This document shows positions 35,361 to 43,683 of a DNA stretch of 64,000 bases, piece by piece. Positions within the stretch are counted from its first letter, which is position 1. The number at the start of each line of letters is the position of its first letter. Source of the stretch: Mycobacterium conspicuum (GTDB lineage: Bacteria; Actinomycetota; Actinomycetes; Mycobacteriales; Mycobacteriaceae); NCBI RefSeq assembly GCF_010730195.1, contig NZ_AP022613.1, positions 5,146,001 through 5,210,000 of the forward strand. Direction: 5' to 3'. The notes under the pieces were generated by a model. That model saw nothing but the letters and a program-made list of their open reading frames with translations, ran no database searches and had not been told where the DNA came from. The translations under genes and the position numbers were made by a program.

Positions 35361-37415
35361 GTGGCCGCCTTTTCGCACCTGTTGGCGCCGGGGCGCATCG
35401 GCGCCATGACGCTGCGCAACCGGCTGGTCATGTCTCCGATGGAGACGATGTACGGCACGCCCGACGGCCTGCCGTCGGAACGCACGCGTGATTATTTCGC
35501 CGCCCGCGCCAAGGGCGGCGTTGGCCTGATCACGTTGGGTGCCACCGGAATCGACCATCGGCACCCCGAGACTCCCGGTGGCCTGCATCTGGGCACCGAC
35601 GCCGCCGTCAACGCGCATCGCGCACTGGCGGAGGCGGTGCACGAACACGGCGCCAAGATTCAGCCGCAGCTCGTGCACGCCGGGCCGGACGGCCTCGGTC
35701 CGGAGCTGTTCGGCGTCGATTCCATTGGGCCGTCGGTCATTCCGTCCTATCTCACCGGCCGCCCGTCAACCGAGATCACCAAGCAGCAACTGGCCGAGGT
35801 GTTCGACCTGTTCAAGGCCGCGGCGCGGCGTGCGGCAGAGGCCGGGTACGACGGCATCGAGTTGCACGCGGCGCACGGCTATATGCTGCTGGGTTCCTTT
35901 CTTGCGCCGCAACGCAATCGCCGCACCGACGACTACTCTGGCCAGTCGGCACGCGGCCGGGTGCGGGTGGTGCTGGAGACACTGGCCGCGATCCGGTCCG
36001 AGATCGGTGACGCGCTGCCGATAACGCTGCGCATCTCCGGGTACGAACGGGTGGCCGGTGGTCGGCCGATCTACGAAACAGCGCGGATGGCACCCGAACT
36101 GGTCGCCGCCGGCGTCGACGCATTCCATGTCAGCGGAGGCGTGATCGACCGCCTGGTCACCGGGATGGTGAACGCCGCCGACGACGGCGACGAACTCAAC
36201 GTCGGTGCCGCGGCGGCGGTGAAACAGGTCGTCGACGTGCCGGTGATCGCGGTCGGCCGGATCCACGATCCCGCGCGGGCGGAGCAGATCCTGGCTGACG
36301 GACGCGCCGATTTCGTCGCCATGGGGCGACCCCTGCTGGCCGACCCCGAGCTGGCGCGCAAGCTGCAGTCCGGGCAGGCGCACCGGGTGCGCAAATGCAT
36401 CTCCTGCGAAAACTGCATCGACGCAATGGAACAACGATTCTCGGTGGACTGCGCGGTCAATCCCCGCACCGGCAAGGAGCGAGAGTTAGCCGCGCCGCGC
36501 GCCGGGCGCGCCAAACGGGTGCTGGTCATCGGCGGCGGCCCGGCCGGGCTGGAGGCGGCCCGCGTCGCGGCCGAACGGGGGCACCGCGTCACGCTTTTCG
36601 AGCGCGCCGGCCAACTCGGCGGCGCCCTGCGCTGGGCGTGCGTTCTGCATCCGGAGAACCAGCCGTTCCTGCGTTACCTGCGCGATGAGATCCGCACCAG
36701 CACCGTGAAAGTGGAACTGCGTCAGACTGTTTCGGTCCGCGACGTGGTGCGCACGGCTCCCGACGCGGTGGTGGTGGCCACCGGGGGCCGTGTCGCGGTA
36801 CCAGCAATAGCGGGCGCCGACCTGCCGCACGTGCTGACCGGGCCGGGCTTGCGCGAATTGCTGGGCGGGCACGCCGATTCCGCCGATCCGGCGTGGCAGC
36901 GCCTGGGGGCTCGGATGCTCGGCGGCTGGCGGCAGCGGCTGATGCGCCCGGCCGCGGTTCGGCTGGCCACCCGCGCCTGGATGCCGTTCGGCCGGCGAGT
37001 CACGATCATCGGCGCTGACCTGGTGGCCCTCGAGCTTGCCGAGTTTGTCGCCAGCCGCGGCCGGTTGGTGTCGATACTCGAGTCCGGCAAGGACATCGCT
37101 CCGGAAGTGGGCAACAAGCGCAAGACCGAACACATGGATCGGCTCGATCGCCTCGGTGTCACCGTCCACGTCCGCGCCGCCGTGGAGCGCATCACCAGCG
37201 ACGGTGTGGTTTTCACACCCGCCGGCGGGACGCGCCGGCAGCTGCCCAGCGACAGCGTCGTGCTGGCCGGAACGGTCGAAGCGGACACCGGATTGTTCGA
37301 CGATCTGGTCGCCGCCCTGCCCGATGCCGCCGTGCACGCCGCCGGAGACTGCAGCGGCCTCGGCCTGATCCGCAAAGCCACCGAAGAGGGTGCCCGCGCC
37401 GCATGTTCCATCTAG
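35361..37415 (+). CDS. FadH-like NADH:flavin oxidoreductase / 2,4-dienoyl-CoA reductase family
   Basis: 684 residues from a GTG 15 bases after adhB. The N-terminal TIM barrel is Old Yellow Enzyme-like (LRNRLVMSPMETMYG, ELHAAHGYMLLGSFLAPQRNRRTDDYSG). The [4Fe-4S] motif C-x2-C-x2-C-x11-C is in KCISCENC...VDC. The C-terminal part has an FAD loop (VLVIGGGPAGLEAARVAAERG) and an NAD-binding domain, ending AAGDCSGLGLIRKATEEG. The family reduces C=C bonds of enoyl-CoAs or breaks down steroid-like and aromatic substrates. In M. tuberculosis, as I recall, no such gene sits between Rv0761c and Rv0760c. Confidence 0.9.
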   Translation: MAAFSHLLAPGRIGAMTLRNRLVMSPMETMYGTPDGLPSERTRDYFAARAKGGVGLITLGATGIDHRHPETPGGLHLGTDAAVNAHRALAEAVHEHGAKIQPQLVHAGPDGLGPELFGVDSIGPSVIPSYLTGRPSTEITKQQLAEVFDLFKAAARRAAEAGYDGIELHAAHGYMLLGSFLAPQRNRRTDDYSGQSARGRVRVVLETLAAIRSEIGDALPITLRISGYERVAGGRPIYETARMAPELVAAGVDAFHVSGGVIDRLVTGMVNAADDGDELNVGAAAAVKQVVDVPVIAVGRIHDPARAEQILADGRADFVAMGRPLLADPELARKLQSGQAHRVRKCISCENCIDAMEQRFSVDCAVNPRTGKERELAAPRAGRAKRVLVIGGGPAGLEAARVAAERGHRVTLFERAGQLGGALRWACVLHPENQPFLRYLRDEIRTSTVKVELRQTVSVRDVVRTAPDAVVVATGGRVAVPAIAGADLPHVLTGPGLRELLGGHADSADPAWQRLGARMLGGWRQRLMRPAAVRLATRAWMPFGRRVTIIGADLVALELAEFVASRGRLVSILESGKDIAPEVGNKRKTEHMDRLDRLGVTVHVRAAVERITSDGVVFTPAGGTRRQLPSDSVVLAGTVEADTGLFDDLVAALPDAAVHAAGDCSGLGLIRKATEEGARAACSI

Positions 37416-37431
37416 CGAAGGAGAAACAGCA

Positions 37432-37851
37432 ATGACCCAAACAGTGCAAACCCCCGCATTGACCGCGTCGCAGGCGTCGTGGCGCTGCGTGCAGGCCCAC
37501 GATCGCGAGGGGTGGCTGGCGCTGATGGCCGACGACGTCGTCGTCGAAGACCCCATCGGCAAGTCGGTGACCAACCCCGATGGCACCGGCGTCAAGGGCA
37601 AGGACGGCGTCGCCGCCTTCTACGACAACAACATCGCGGCCAACCAGTTGACCATCACATGCGAGGAGACGTTCCCGTCCAGCTCACCCGACGAGGTCGC
37701 GCATATCTTGGTGCTGCGCAGCAAATTTGAGGGCGGCGTCACCAGTGAGGTGCGCGGTGTGTTCACCTACCGCGTCAACGAAGCCGGCTTGATCGCCAGC
37801 ATGCGCGGGTACTGGAACCTGGACATGATGAAATTCGGCCAGGAAGAGTGA
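37432..37851 (+). CDS. Ketosteroid isomerase-like NTF2-fold protein (Rv0760c-like)
   Basis: 139 residues, the same length as Rv0760c, with AAGGAG before the ATG. SWRCVQAHDREGWLALMADDVVVEDPIGKS carries the Asp (VEDP) found near the KSI active site. RVNEAGLIASMRGYWNL closes the cone fold. As I recall, the M. tuberculosis protein binds steroids and is KSI-like but not a proven delta-5-3-ketosteroid isomerase. Third gene after adhB; its stop nearly abuts the convergent exported protein gene. Confidence 0.88.
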   Translation: MTQTVQTPALTASQASWRCVQAHDREGWLALMADDVVVEDPIGKSVTNPDGTGVKGKDGVAAFYDNNIAANQLTITCEETFPSSSPDEVAHILVLRSKFEGGVTSEVRGVFTYRVNEAGLIASMRGYWNLDMMKFGQEE

Positions 37852-37853
37852 GC

Positions 37854-39302
37854 CTAGTTCAGGCCCAACCCGATACGCCCGATCCCGGTGATGTTGCCCT
37901 GCATGATTTTGTTGTCCATCAGGACCATGGTCGGAATTTCTATCGGATCGCTGAGAATGGTGGCCGATTTCGGCTGCTGAATGATGAGTCCCCCCGAGTT
38001 CGGATCGACGACGGCGTAGGCGAACAGGTCAAGCGGTGTCGTCCTGTCGGCTCCGATGCGAGTGATGGTGTAGATCAGGCTGTCCGCGGTGGACAGGTGT
38101 GGTAGCGCCGCGCTGCGAACCTTGTTCTCCCACACCGTGTGACAGCCTGGATTATCCAGGTCGACTCGGGTCATCCCACCGACGAACGGCGCGGTCGGCG
38201 GCATCGCCGGCGGAGCGCCCGCCGGGACGGTCGGGTAGGGATATCCGTAGGTGCTGGTGACGAACACCGATCGGCCGATCCCAATCGGTGCGTTCTCACT
38301 GCCCGGCCCGCCTTCGGTCAAAACCGTTTGCTGACAAGCGAGTTGGCCCGTGCCGGACCGGAACATCAGCACATGCACCTGCGGGCTGGCGTTGTCGACG
38401 ATGGTCAGGTAATCCGCCCCGGTGGTGGGACCGAAATACACGGGCGTGGACCCGGTCCCCCAGCTCAGTTGCCCTGGCTTGCGGCCGGGCCCGCGATCAT
38501 AGGGTGCGCGCCAAAGGATTTGCGGATTTCCGGCACCGTCGAGGTTCAGCTCGTAGAGGGCGAAGGTGGTCGCGACCGCGACCCGGCCGCTCGGCGCCGA
38601 CGAAATGCTGTTGGCCACTTGCTCACCCGCGGGTAGCTGCAGGCTGGTCACGCCGCCGCCCAGCTTGGCCACTCCCACCACGCCGTCGCCGGTGGCGAAC
38701 CAGACATTGCCGGCATAGTCGGGGACCAGGCCGACGGAGCCGTCGCCGGCCGGGATCAGGCTGGACACGTCGGTGGATTCGGTGACGGTCAGCTTCCAGC
38801 TGCCCAGCGCACCATCGCGGGCATGGGCCACGCGCAGCAGATGGTTGTTGCCGTCGATCATCACCACCCGGTTCTCGTTGTCCAGGTAGGCATAGACGCC
38901 GCCGAGCAGGGTGCCCTTGGCGACTTTCAGGCTGGCCAGCGGCACGACGCGCGGGATGACACCGCCGGGATCGATCAAATAGATGGTCGGGATTTGTCTG
39001 AGGTCGCTGGTGCACAGCGCCAGCACCAAACCGTCGGTGCCCTGCATGATCGTCGGGCACGCCGCCAGCAGCGGGTACCCGAACACGGCCGTCGGCAGGT
39101 TGGTGCCCGGCCCGGGAAGGGGACCGGCGTCCGAGGATTCGGCGTCGTTGTGCAAGGACGCCAGGCCCTGCGGCGCCATGAACGGGTTGGGCGGCGCCAG
39201 CGGCCCCCACATCGCCGCTGCGGTGGCGGGCGAAGGGGGAAGAAAAAGAACAGTAGCGGCGCAGGCCGTGAGCACAGCCAACACCGCCGCAGCTAAGCGC
39301 AC
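37854..39302 (-). CDS. Exported beta-propeller-like protein of unknown function
   Basis: 482 residues. N-terminal signal peptide MRLAAAVLAVLTACAATVLFLPPSPATAAA, with cleavage likely after ATA or AAA near residue 30. There is no lipobox. The mature part is rich in beta strands and Gly/Pro with repeated blade-like patterns (GDGSVGLVPDYAGNVWFATGDGVVG, SISSAPSGRVAVATTFALYELNLDG, GADYLTIVDNASPQVHVLMF), suggesting a propeller. Few cysteines. A secreted or cell-wall enzyme or binding protein is possible; no motif fixes the role. Confidence 0.75.
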   Translation of the reverse strand: MRLAAAVLAVLTACAATVLFLPPSPATAAAMWGPLAPPNPFMAPQGLASLHNDAESSDAGPLPGPGTNLPTAVFGYPLLAACPTIMQGTDGLVLALCTSDLRQIPTIYLIDPGGVIPRVVPLASLKVAKGTLLGGVYAYLDNENRVVMIDGNNHLLRVAHARDGALGSWKLTVTESTDVSSLIPAGDGSVGLVPDYAGNVWFATGDGVVGVAKLGGGVTSLQLPAGEQVANSISSAPSGRVAVATTFALYELNLDGAGNPQILWRAPYDRGPGRKPGQLSWGTGSTPVYFGPTTGADYLTIVDNASPQVHVLMFRSGTGQLACQQTVLTEGGPGSENAPIGIGRSVFVTSTYGYPYPTVPAGAPPAMPPTAPFVGGMTRVDLDNPGCHTVWENKVRSAALPHLSTADSLIYTITRIGADRTTPLDLFAYAVVDPNSGGLIIQQPKSATILSDPIEIPTMVLMDNKIMQGNITGIGRIGLGLN

Positions 39303-39440
39303 GCAGGGGATTTTCCCGGTCGTGCAGTACGAGCGAGCAACGACACGTTAACGATTCGGCGCCGAGATTGCCGTGGCGGTCGTGCACTTGACGACAACCA
39401 CAGCCATGACGGCAATTTCGATCACCCTATGCTGGGGGCC

Positions 39441-39845
39441 ATGGCGTCGATCTTCACCAAGATCATCAACCGTGAACTCCCCGGCCGTTTCGTCTACGAG
39501 GACGACGACATCGTCGCGTTCCTGACGATTGAGCCGATGACACAGGGCCACACGCTGGTGGTGCCGCGCGCCGAGATCGATCAGTGGCAGGGCGTGGAAC
39601 CCGCGGTGTTCAACCGCATCATGGAAGTGAGCCAGCTGATCGGTAAGGCGGTGTGCAAAGCGTTCCGGGCCGAGCGCGCCGGGTTGATCATCGCCGGGCT
39701 GGAAGTGCCCCACCTGCACGTGCATGTGTTCCCGGCCCGCAACCTGAGCGACTTCGGGTTCGCCAACGTCGACCGCAACCCGTCCGCCGAGTCGCTGGAC
39801 CAAGCGCAGGCCAAGATCAAGGCGGCGCTGGCTCAGCTGACCTGA
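39441..39845 (+). CDS. HIT-family protein (Rv0759c-like)
   Basis: 134 residues from ATG 39441 (MASIFTKIINRELPGRFVYEDD); an ATG four codons earlier is possible. The histidine triad is H-L-H-V-H in LEVPHLHVHVFP. EPMTQGHTLVVPRAE is the usual nucleotide-binding block. HIT proteins hydrolyse nucleoside phosphoramidates or dinucleotides. The last 13 bases overlap the convergent phoR gene. Confidence 0.93.
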   Translation: MASIFTKIINRELPGRFVYEDDDIVAFLTIEPMTQGHTLVVPRAEIDQWQGVEPAVFNRIMEVSQLIGKAVCKAFRAERAGLIIAGLEVPHLHVHVFPARNLSDFGFANVDRNPSAESLDQAQAKIKAALAQLT

Positions 39846-41275
39846 ACGGGCTCCGCCGCCGGCATTTCGCTGACCCGCGGCAGGGTGACCCGGAAGCAGC
39901 AACCCTCACCCGGTGCGGTGGTCACGCTGACCCGGCCGCCGTGGGCGTGGACCAAGGAGTTGACGATCGACAGCCCGAGTCCGGTGCCGCCGCTGGCCCG
40001 CGCCCGCGACGAGTCGGTGCGATAGAACCGCTCGAACACGCGCGACGCATCCTCCTGACTCATGCCCGGACCCTTGTCGACCACTTCGATCACCGCGTCG
40101 TCGCCATCGGTGCCGACCCGCACGATGACGTCGGCGCTGGTTGGCGTGTGCTGCAACGCATTCACGACGAGGTTGCTCAGCACCTGGCGCATGCGGGGTT
40201 CGTCACCGACCACCTCCGGGGTGCCGGGCCCGTCGAGCACCTCCATGGTGATCGTGCGCTTGGGATCGATCGCCTGGGCGTCGTGCACGGCGTCGCTGGC
40301 CAGCGCCAGCAAGTCCAGGCGATGCTGTTCGAGCGGCCGCTGCACGTCGAGCCGGGCCAGCAGCAGCAAGTCGTCCACCAACAAGCCCATCCGGCTCGCT
40401 TCACTCTCGATGCGCGACAGCAGCATGGCGACGTCGCGGGCAGCGCCCTGGCGATACAACTCGGCGAATCCGCGAATGGTGGTCAGCGGTGTGCGCAGTT
40501 CGTGGCTGGCGTCGGTGATGAACCGCCGCATCCGGTCCTCGGAACCGCGGGCAGTCTCCGCCGACGACTCCGAAGCCGCCACGGCTTGCTGGATCTGGGC
40601 AAGCATTCCGTTGAGCGCCAAGGAAAGTCGGCCCACCTCGGTGCGTGGGTCGCGTTCCGGCACCCGGCGATCCAACTGACCAGATGCGATCGCCGCGGCG
40701 GTTTGCTCGACCTCGGACAGCGGGCGCAGGCTGCGCTGCACCACGGCAAAGCTGACGATCCCAACGACAACCAGCACCGCCACACCGATGCCGAATTGCA
40801 GCCAGACCAGAGACCGCACCGTGTGCTGAACATCAGATAGGTCGATGGCCACCGTGGTCAGGCCGTGCGGCCCCCGCACGGACACCGCCCGCCACAGAAT
40901 GTCGGAGCCGTTGACCGACGGCAGCGTCACCGGATTGGGGCCGACGTCGTTGTCGCGCGGTAGGGCCGGCTCGGCGTTGCGGTCGTTGATGGCGGTGAAG
41001 GTACTGCCATCGGAGCCGATGCCGCGCACGTAGAACTTCGACGGCGGGCGGCCCGGGTCCGGGCCCACATAGGGCGGCGCCGATTGCCGCCGCGGCGCCT
41101 GCGCCCAGCTGTGGGATGCCTCGAGCAGGTTCGTATCGATGCGGCTGATCAGGCTGTGCCGCAGGATCGAGGTGACCGCGATCCCGGAGGCGGCCAGGCC
41201 GCAGGTCACCAGCAGCAACATGGCGGCCACCAGGCCGATCCGCATCGGCAATCCGCGTGGAGGATTTCTGGCCAT
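39833..41275 (-). CDS. phoR: Two-component sensor histidine kinase PhoR
   Basis: 480 residues from the ATG at 41275; the open frame runs further upstream but matches the family only from here. Membrane segments lie at about residues 11-36 and 157-180, enclosing an external sensor loop. A HAMP domain follows (RSLRPLSEVEQTAAAIASGQLDRRVPERDPRTEVG). The dimerisation helix has phospho-acceptor His258 in DASHELRTPLTT. ATPase boxes are NLVVNALQHTP, DKGPGM and GGTGLGLSIV. It phosphorylates PhoP and controls lipid synthesis and virulence in M. tuberculosis, where it responds to acid conditions. The gene starts 28 bases after phoP. Confidence 0.97.
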   Translation of the reverse strand: MARNPPRGLPMRIGLVAAMLLLVTCGLAASGIAVTSILRHSLISRIDTNLLEASHSWAQAPRRQSAPPYVGPDPGRPPSKFYVRGIGSDGSTFTAINDRNAEPALPRDNDVGPNPVTLPSVNGSDILWRAVSVRGPHGLTTVAIDLSDVQHTVRSLVWLQFGIGVAVLVVVGIVSFAVVQRSLRPLSEVEQTAAAIASGQLDRRVPERDPRTEVGRLSLALNGMLAQIQQAVAASESSAETARGSEDRMRRFITDASHELRTPLTTIRGFAELYRQGAARDVAMLLSRIESEASRMGLLVDDLLLLARLDVQRPLEQHRLDLLALASDAVHDAQAIDPKRTITMEVLDGPGTPEVVGDEPRMRQVLSNLVVNALQHTPTSADVIVRVGTDGDDAVIEVVDKGPGMSQEDASRVFERFYRTDSSRARASGGTGLGLSIVNSLVHAHGGRVSVTTAPGEGCCFRVTLPRVSEMPAAEPVQVS

Positions 41276-41303
41276 ACCCGTAGTCTTCGCTCTCGCCGGG
41301 CGC

Positions 41304-42032
41304 TTAGCGCGGCTCCCGCAACACATAGCCCACGCCGCGCAAGGTGTGCAGCAGTCGCTTTTCGCCGGTATCGATCTTGCGGCGCAGATATGACACATAG
41401 GATTCCACGACGTTCACGTCGCCGCCAAAGTCGTAGCGCCAGACGTGGTCAAGGATCTTCGGCTTGCTCAGCACCGTGCCCGCGTTGATCACGAAATAGC
41501 GCAGCAGGGTGAATTCGGTGGGTGAAAGCGAGACCGGCTCGCCGGCCTTCCACACCTCGTGGGTCTCCTCGTCGAGCTCGATGTCGGCGAATGTCAGTCG
41601 GGCACTGCGCGGTTCCGCGCCGCCCTTGCCGGCGCGCCGCAGGATCACCCTCAACCGGGCGACGACCTCCTCCAAGCTGAAGGGCTTCGTCACATAGTCG
41701 TCACCGCCCAGGGTCAGTCCGGCGATCTTGTCCTGCAAGGAGTCTCGCGCCGTGAGGAACAGCGCCGGCGCGTCGATGCCGTCGGCGCGCAACCGTCGCA
41801 GCACGCCGAAGCCGTCCATGCCCGGCATCATCACGTCGAGGATCACCGCGTCCGGTCGGGCTTCACGGGCCCGGTCGAGCGCTGCGGCTCCGTTGGTCGC
41901 GGTATGGACCTCGAAGCCCTGGAACTTGAGGCTCACGGAGAGCAGTTCGACGATGTTGGCCTCGTCGTCGACGACGAGGACGCGCGCTTCCGGGGTCGTT
42001 TCGGTTGAGCTTGCCGAGGATGCCGCGGTCAT
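41304..42032 (-). CDS. phoP: Two-component response regulator PhoP
   Basis: 242 residues from ATG 42032, a few shorter than in M. tuberculosis. Receiver domain with phospho-acceptor Asp66 in VILDVMMPGMDGFGVL, Thr/Lys in LFLTARDS and VTKPFS. The OmpR-type winged helix is at about residues 145-240 (LSPTEFTLLRYFVINAGTVLSKPKILDHVW, VESYVSYLRRKIDT, TLRGVGYVLRE). It regulates complex lipids, ESX-1 functions and pH response in M. tuberculosis. There is no ribosome-binding site of note. The divergent decapeptide-repeat gene starts 141 bases away. Confidence 0.98.
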   Translation of the reverse strand: MTAASSASSTETTPEARVLVVDDEANIVELLSVSLKFQGFEVHTATNGAAALDRAREARPDAVILDVMMPGMDGFGVLRRLRADGIDAPALFLTARDSLQDKIAGLTLGGDDYVTKPFSLEEVVARLRVILRRAGKGGAEPRSARLTFADIELDEETHEVWKAGEPVSLSPTEFTLLRYFVINAGTVLSKPKILDHVWRYDFGGDVNVVESYVSYLRRKIDTGEKRLLHTLRGVGYVLREPR

Positions 42033-42172
42033 AAGGACAGTCCACTGGAGGCTTGGTTGAACATTAGCTTTGCAATCATTGTGTAGTTCCTGAGAGGCAG
42101 TTGCCAACGGTCTGATAATAGTCTGCCAGGAAGCGCCGCCGTGACCGGGCACGCCGCGAATACACTCGCGGT

Positions 42173-42892
42173 ATGAACCTCGGCAAAAGCATCGTGGCTC
42201 TGGCAACCGCCCCAGCGCGAATCGGCCTGGCCGCCACCGAGGCGAGCTTGAACGTCGCTTCCGCGGGACTCGGCCTGGCCAAGCAGACCTTGGGTGAGGG
42301 CGGCGGCTCGAACGCGATGACCAACATGCTGGGGATCGATGATGCACTCGCACGGGCCAACCGGCTAGCCAGGCTGCTGGACGACGACGCCCCGTTGGGA
42401 CGCGCGCTCGCACCGGAGGGTCCGCTCGACCGGTTGCTGCGCCCGGGTGGGCTGGTCGATCTGGTGACAGCGCCCGGCGGTTTGCTTGATCGCCTGACCG
42501 CGGAGGGTGGCGGGTTGCAGCGCGCGCTGCAACCGGGCGGTCTGGCCGATCGGCTGCTGGCCGAGGACGGAATGATCGAGCGGCTGCTGTCCGAAGACGG
42601 CGTGGCCGAGCGGCTGCTGTCCGAGGGTGGCCTGATCGACAAGATCACCGCCAAGGACGGGCCCCTCGAGCAGCTCACCGAGCTCGCCGACACCCTGAGC
42701 CGGCTGGCGCCCGGGATGGAGGCGCTCGAGCCGGCCATCGCCACGCTGCAAGACGCCGTCACGGCGCTCACCCTGGTGGTCAATCCGCTGAGCAACATCG
42801 CCGAGCGCATCCCGCTGCCCGGGCTGCGCACGACGCGACGGCCGTCGTCGCGGCCAGTGCGCTCGCAGCGCATCGTCGACGCGGAGGGCTGA
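42173..42892 (+). CDS. Decapeptide-repeat protein beside phoP (Rv0756c-like)
   Basis: 239 residues. A helical N-terminus (NLGKSIVALATAPARIGLAATE) leads to residues 74-173, where nine or more units of exactly ten residues follow without a break. The consensus is about x-[LIA]-x-[RK]-[LAI]-[LT]-x-[PE]-[GDE]-G, for example PLDRLLRPGG, LADRLLAEDG and VAERLLSEGG. After a helical stretch (LADTLSRLAPGMEAL) the C-terminus is basic (RTTRRPSSRPVRSQR). No signal peptide or membrane segment. Size and position fit Rv0756c. The repeat suggests a solenoid or amphipathic lipid-facing rod; function is unknown. GATAAT at 42115 may be its -10. Confidence 0.85.
   Translation: MNLGKSIVALATAPARIGLAATEASLNVASAGLGLAKQTLGEGGGSNAMTNMLGIDDALARANRLARLLDDDAPLGRALAPEGPLDRLLRPGGLVDLVTAPGGLLDRLTAEGGGLQRALQPGGLADRLLAEDGMIERLLSEDGVAERLLSEGGLIDKITAKDGPLEQLTELADTLSRLAPGMEALEPAIATLQDAVTALTLVVNPLSNIAERIPLPGLRTTRRPSSRPVRSQRIVDAEG
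42392..42691 (+). repeat. Thirty-base coding repeats giving decapeptide units
   Basis: Ten consecutive 30-base units inside the previous gene. The Gly that ends each unit recurs every ten residues (residues 83, 93, 103, 113, 123, 133, 143, 153, 163). DNA identity between units is moderate, highest for the ones reading GCCGAGCGGCTGCTGTCCGA and neighbours. This indicates old duplications kept by protein selection rather than recent slippage. Confidence 0.85.
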
Positions 42893-42912
42893 GCCGCTAG
42901 GCTTGCACCCGA

Positions 42913-42965
42913 TTCGGCCCCAGCGCAGTGGTGGAGCGCTTGCCTTAGCAAACGGGCGGGCCGAA
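42913..42965. terminator. Stem-loop between convergent genes, possible terminator
   Basis: TTCGGCCC (42913-42920) pairs perfectly with GGGCCGAA (42958-42965), and AGCGC/GCGCT form an inner stem. It lies in the 104-base gap between the decapeptide-repeat gene and the convergent HNH gene. There is no U tract, as in many mycobacterial terminators. Confidence 0.45.
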
Positions 42966-42996
42966 CGTTCGCTGGATGCTCAGGGGGGCGGAAGCA

Positions 42997-43404
42997 TCAA
43001 TAGGACCGGCCGTCGGCGTACCGCAGTCGGCGATAGTAGCGACCGCCGCCGCGATTCCTTGCTTTGAACGTCGGCAGCTGGCTGTCGCAGTTGGGACAAA
43101 TGAGCCGAAGATTTTCACGACGATTGTTGCTCGCGTCTCCGTTGATGTGGTCGACGATCAGCGCCAGGATCGCGCCGTTCCACTGGTCCGCGATGCCGCA
43201 GATCGCACAACGACCTTCCTGCTGCTCATAGAGATAGTCCCGGACGTAGTGGCCCTGGTAGGACGTGCGACCACATACTCCGCTTTCGAGCCAGTCCTCC
43301 AAGAGCAAACGTCGGCGGTATGACTGTTGGCATGCATTGGTGCAGAACACTTTTGGCCGTCGGTCTGTGAAGTCGACGCCGCACCCACGACAGGTCCTTG
43401 GCAT
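42997..43404 (-). CDS. HNH endonuclease-like protein with two zinc-finger cysteine sets
   Basis: 135 residues from ATG 43404; the open frame runs on into the tRNA gene and is not used. Residues 5-25 have C-x2-C and C-x3-C (CRGCGV, FCTNACQQ). The HNH core is C66-x2-C69, D85-H86 in LIVDHINGDASNN, Asn98 in RRENLRLIC, and C103-x2-C106. The C-terminus is very basic. Such small HNH proteins occur in phages, mobile elements and as stand-alone genes. It lies 37 bases downstream of tRNA-Thr, co-directional, which suggests an insertion at the tRNA. Confidence 0.85.
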   Translation of the reverse strand: MPRTCRGCGVDFTDRRPKVFCTNACQQSYRRRLLLEDWLESGVCGRTSYQGHYVRDYLYEQQEGRCAICGIADQWNGAILALIVDHINGDASNNRRENLRLICPNCDSQLPTFKARNRGGGRYYRRLRYADGRSY

Positions 43405-43440
43405 AAAGACGACGCTATCCGTCACTGCCGACAGGGATGG

Positions 43441-43513
43441 AGCCGCGTGAGAGACTCGAACTCTCGACATCCGCTTTACAAGAGCGACGCTCTACCAACT
43501 GAGCTAACGCGGC
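43441..43513 (-). tRNA. tRNA-Thr (anticodon UGU)
   Basis: 73 bases with a complete cloverleaf. Acceptor stem GCCGCGT/ACGCGGC, D arm GCTC..GAGC, anticodon stem TCGCT/AGCGG (one mismatch at the base of the loop side), loop CTTGTAA with anticodon TGT, and T arm GAGAG-TTCGAGT-CTCTC. The discriminator base is U and CCA is not encoded. UGU reads ACA and related Thr codons. Confidence 0.95.
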
Positions 43514-43539
43514 CGGGGCCGGCTCGATGAGCCATGGCG

Positions 43540-43545
43540 ATTGTA
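43540..43545 (-). promoter_or_regulatory. -10 element for tRNA-Thr
   Basis: TACAAT on the minus strand, 27 bases before the mature tRNA. No clear -35 hexamer is found 16-18 bases further upstream. The rest of the 170 bases up to the PE_PGRS stop shows nothing else. Confidence 0.4.
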
Positions 43546-43683
43546 CGACGAGCCGATGCCGTCGGAGCTGCGCGCCGACCCGAGCCGGCGGAGGTACGAG
43601 GCTCAATAGTCGTGTACTAGCTCGAACCCCGCCGCTGCGGCCCCCTGCCCCAGACTTTGCCCACGTGTGTTGTCCAAAGCGGT

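Noticed and set aside
41276..41398. N-terminal extension of PhoR with several cysteines
   Set aside because: The extension overlaps phoP coding sequence and does not match PhoR; ATG 41275 gives the known N-terminus.
42033..42172. PhoP autoregulatory direct repeats before phoP
   Set aside because: I looked for paired TCACAGC-like repeats and found none clear enough to list.
43405..43470. Longer start for the HNH protein
   Set aside because: It would run into the tRNA-Thr gene; ATG 43404 leaves the cysteine motifs intact.
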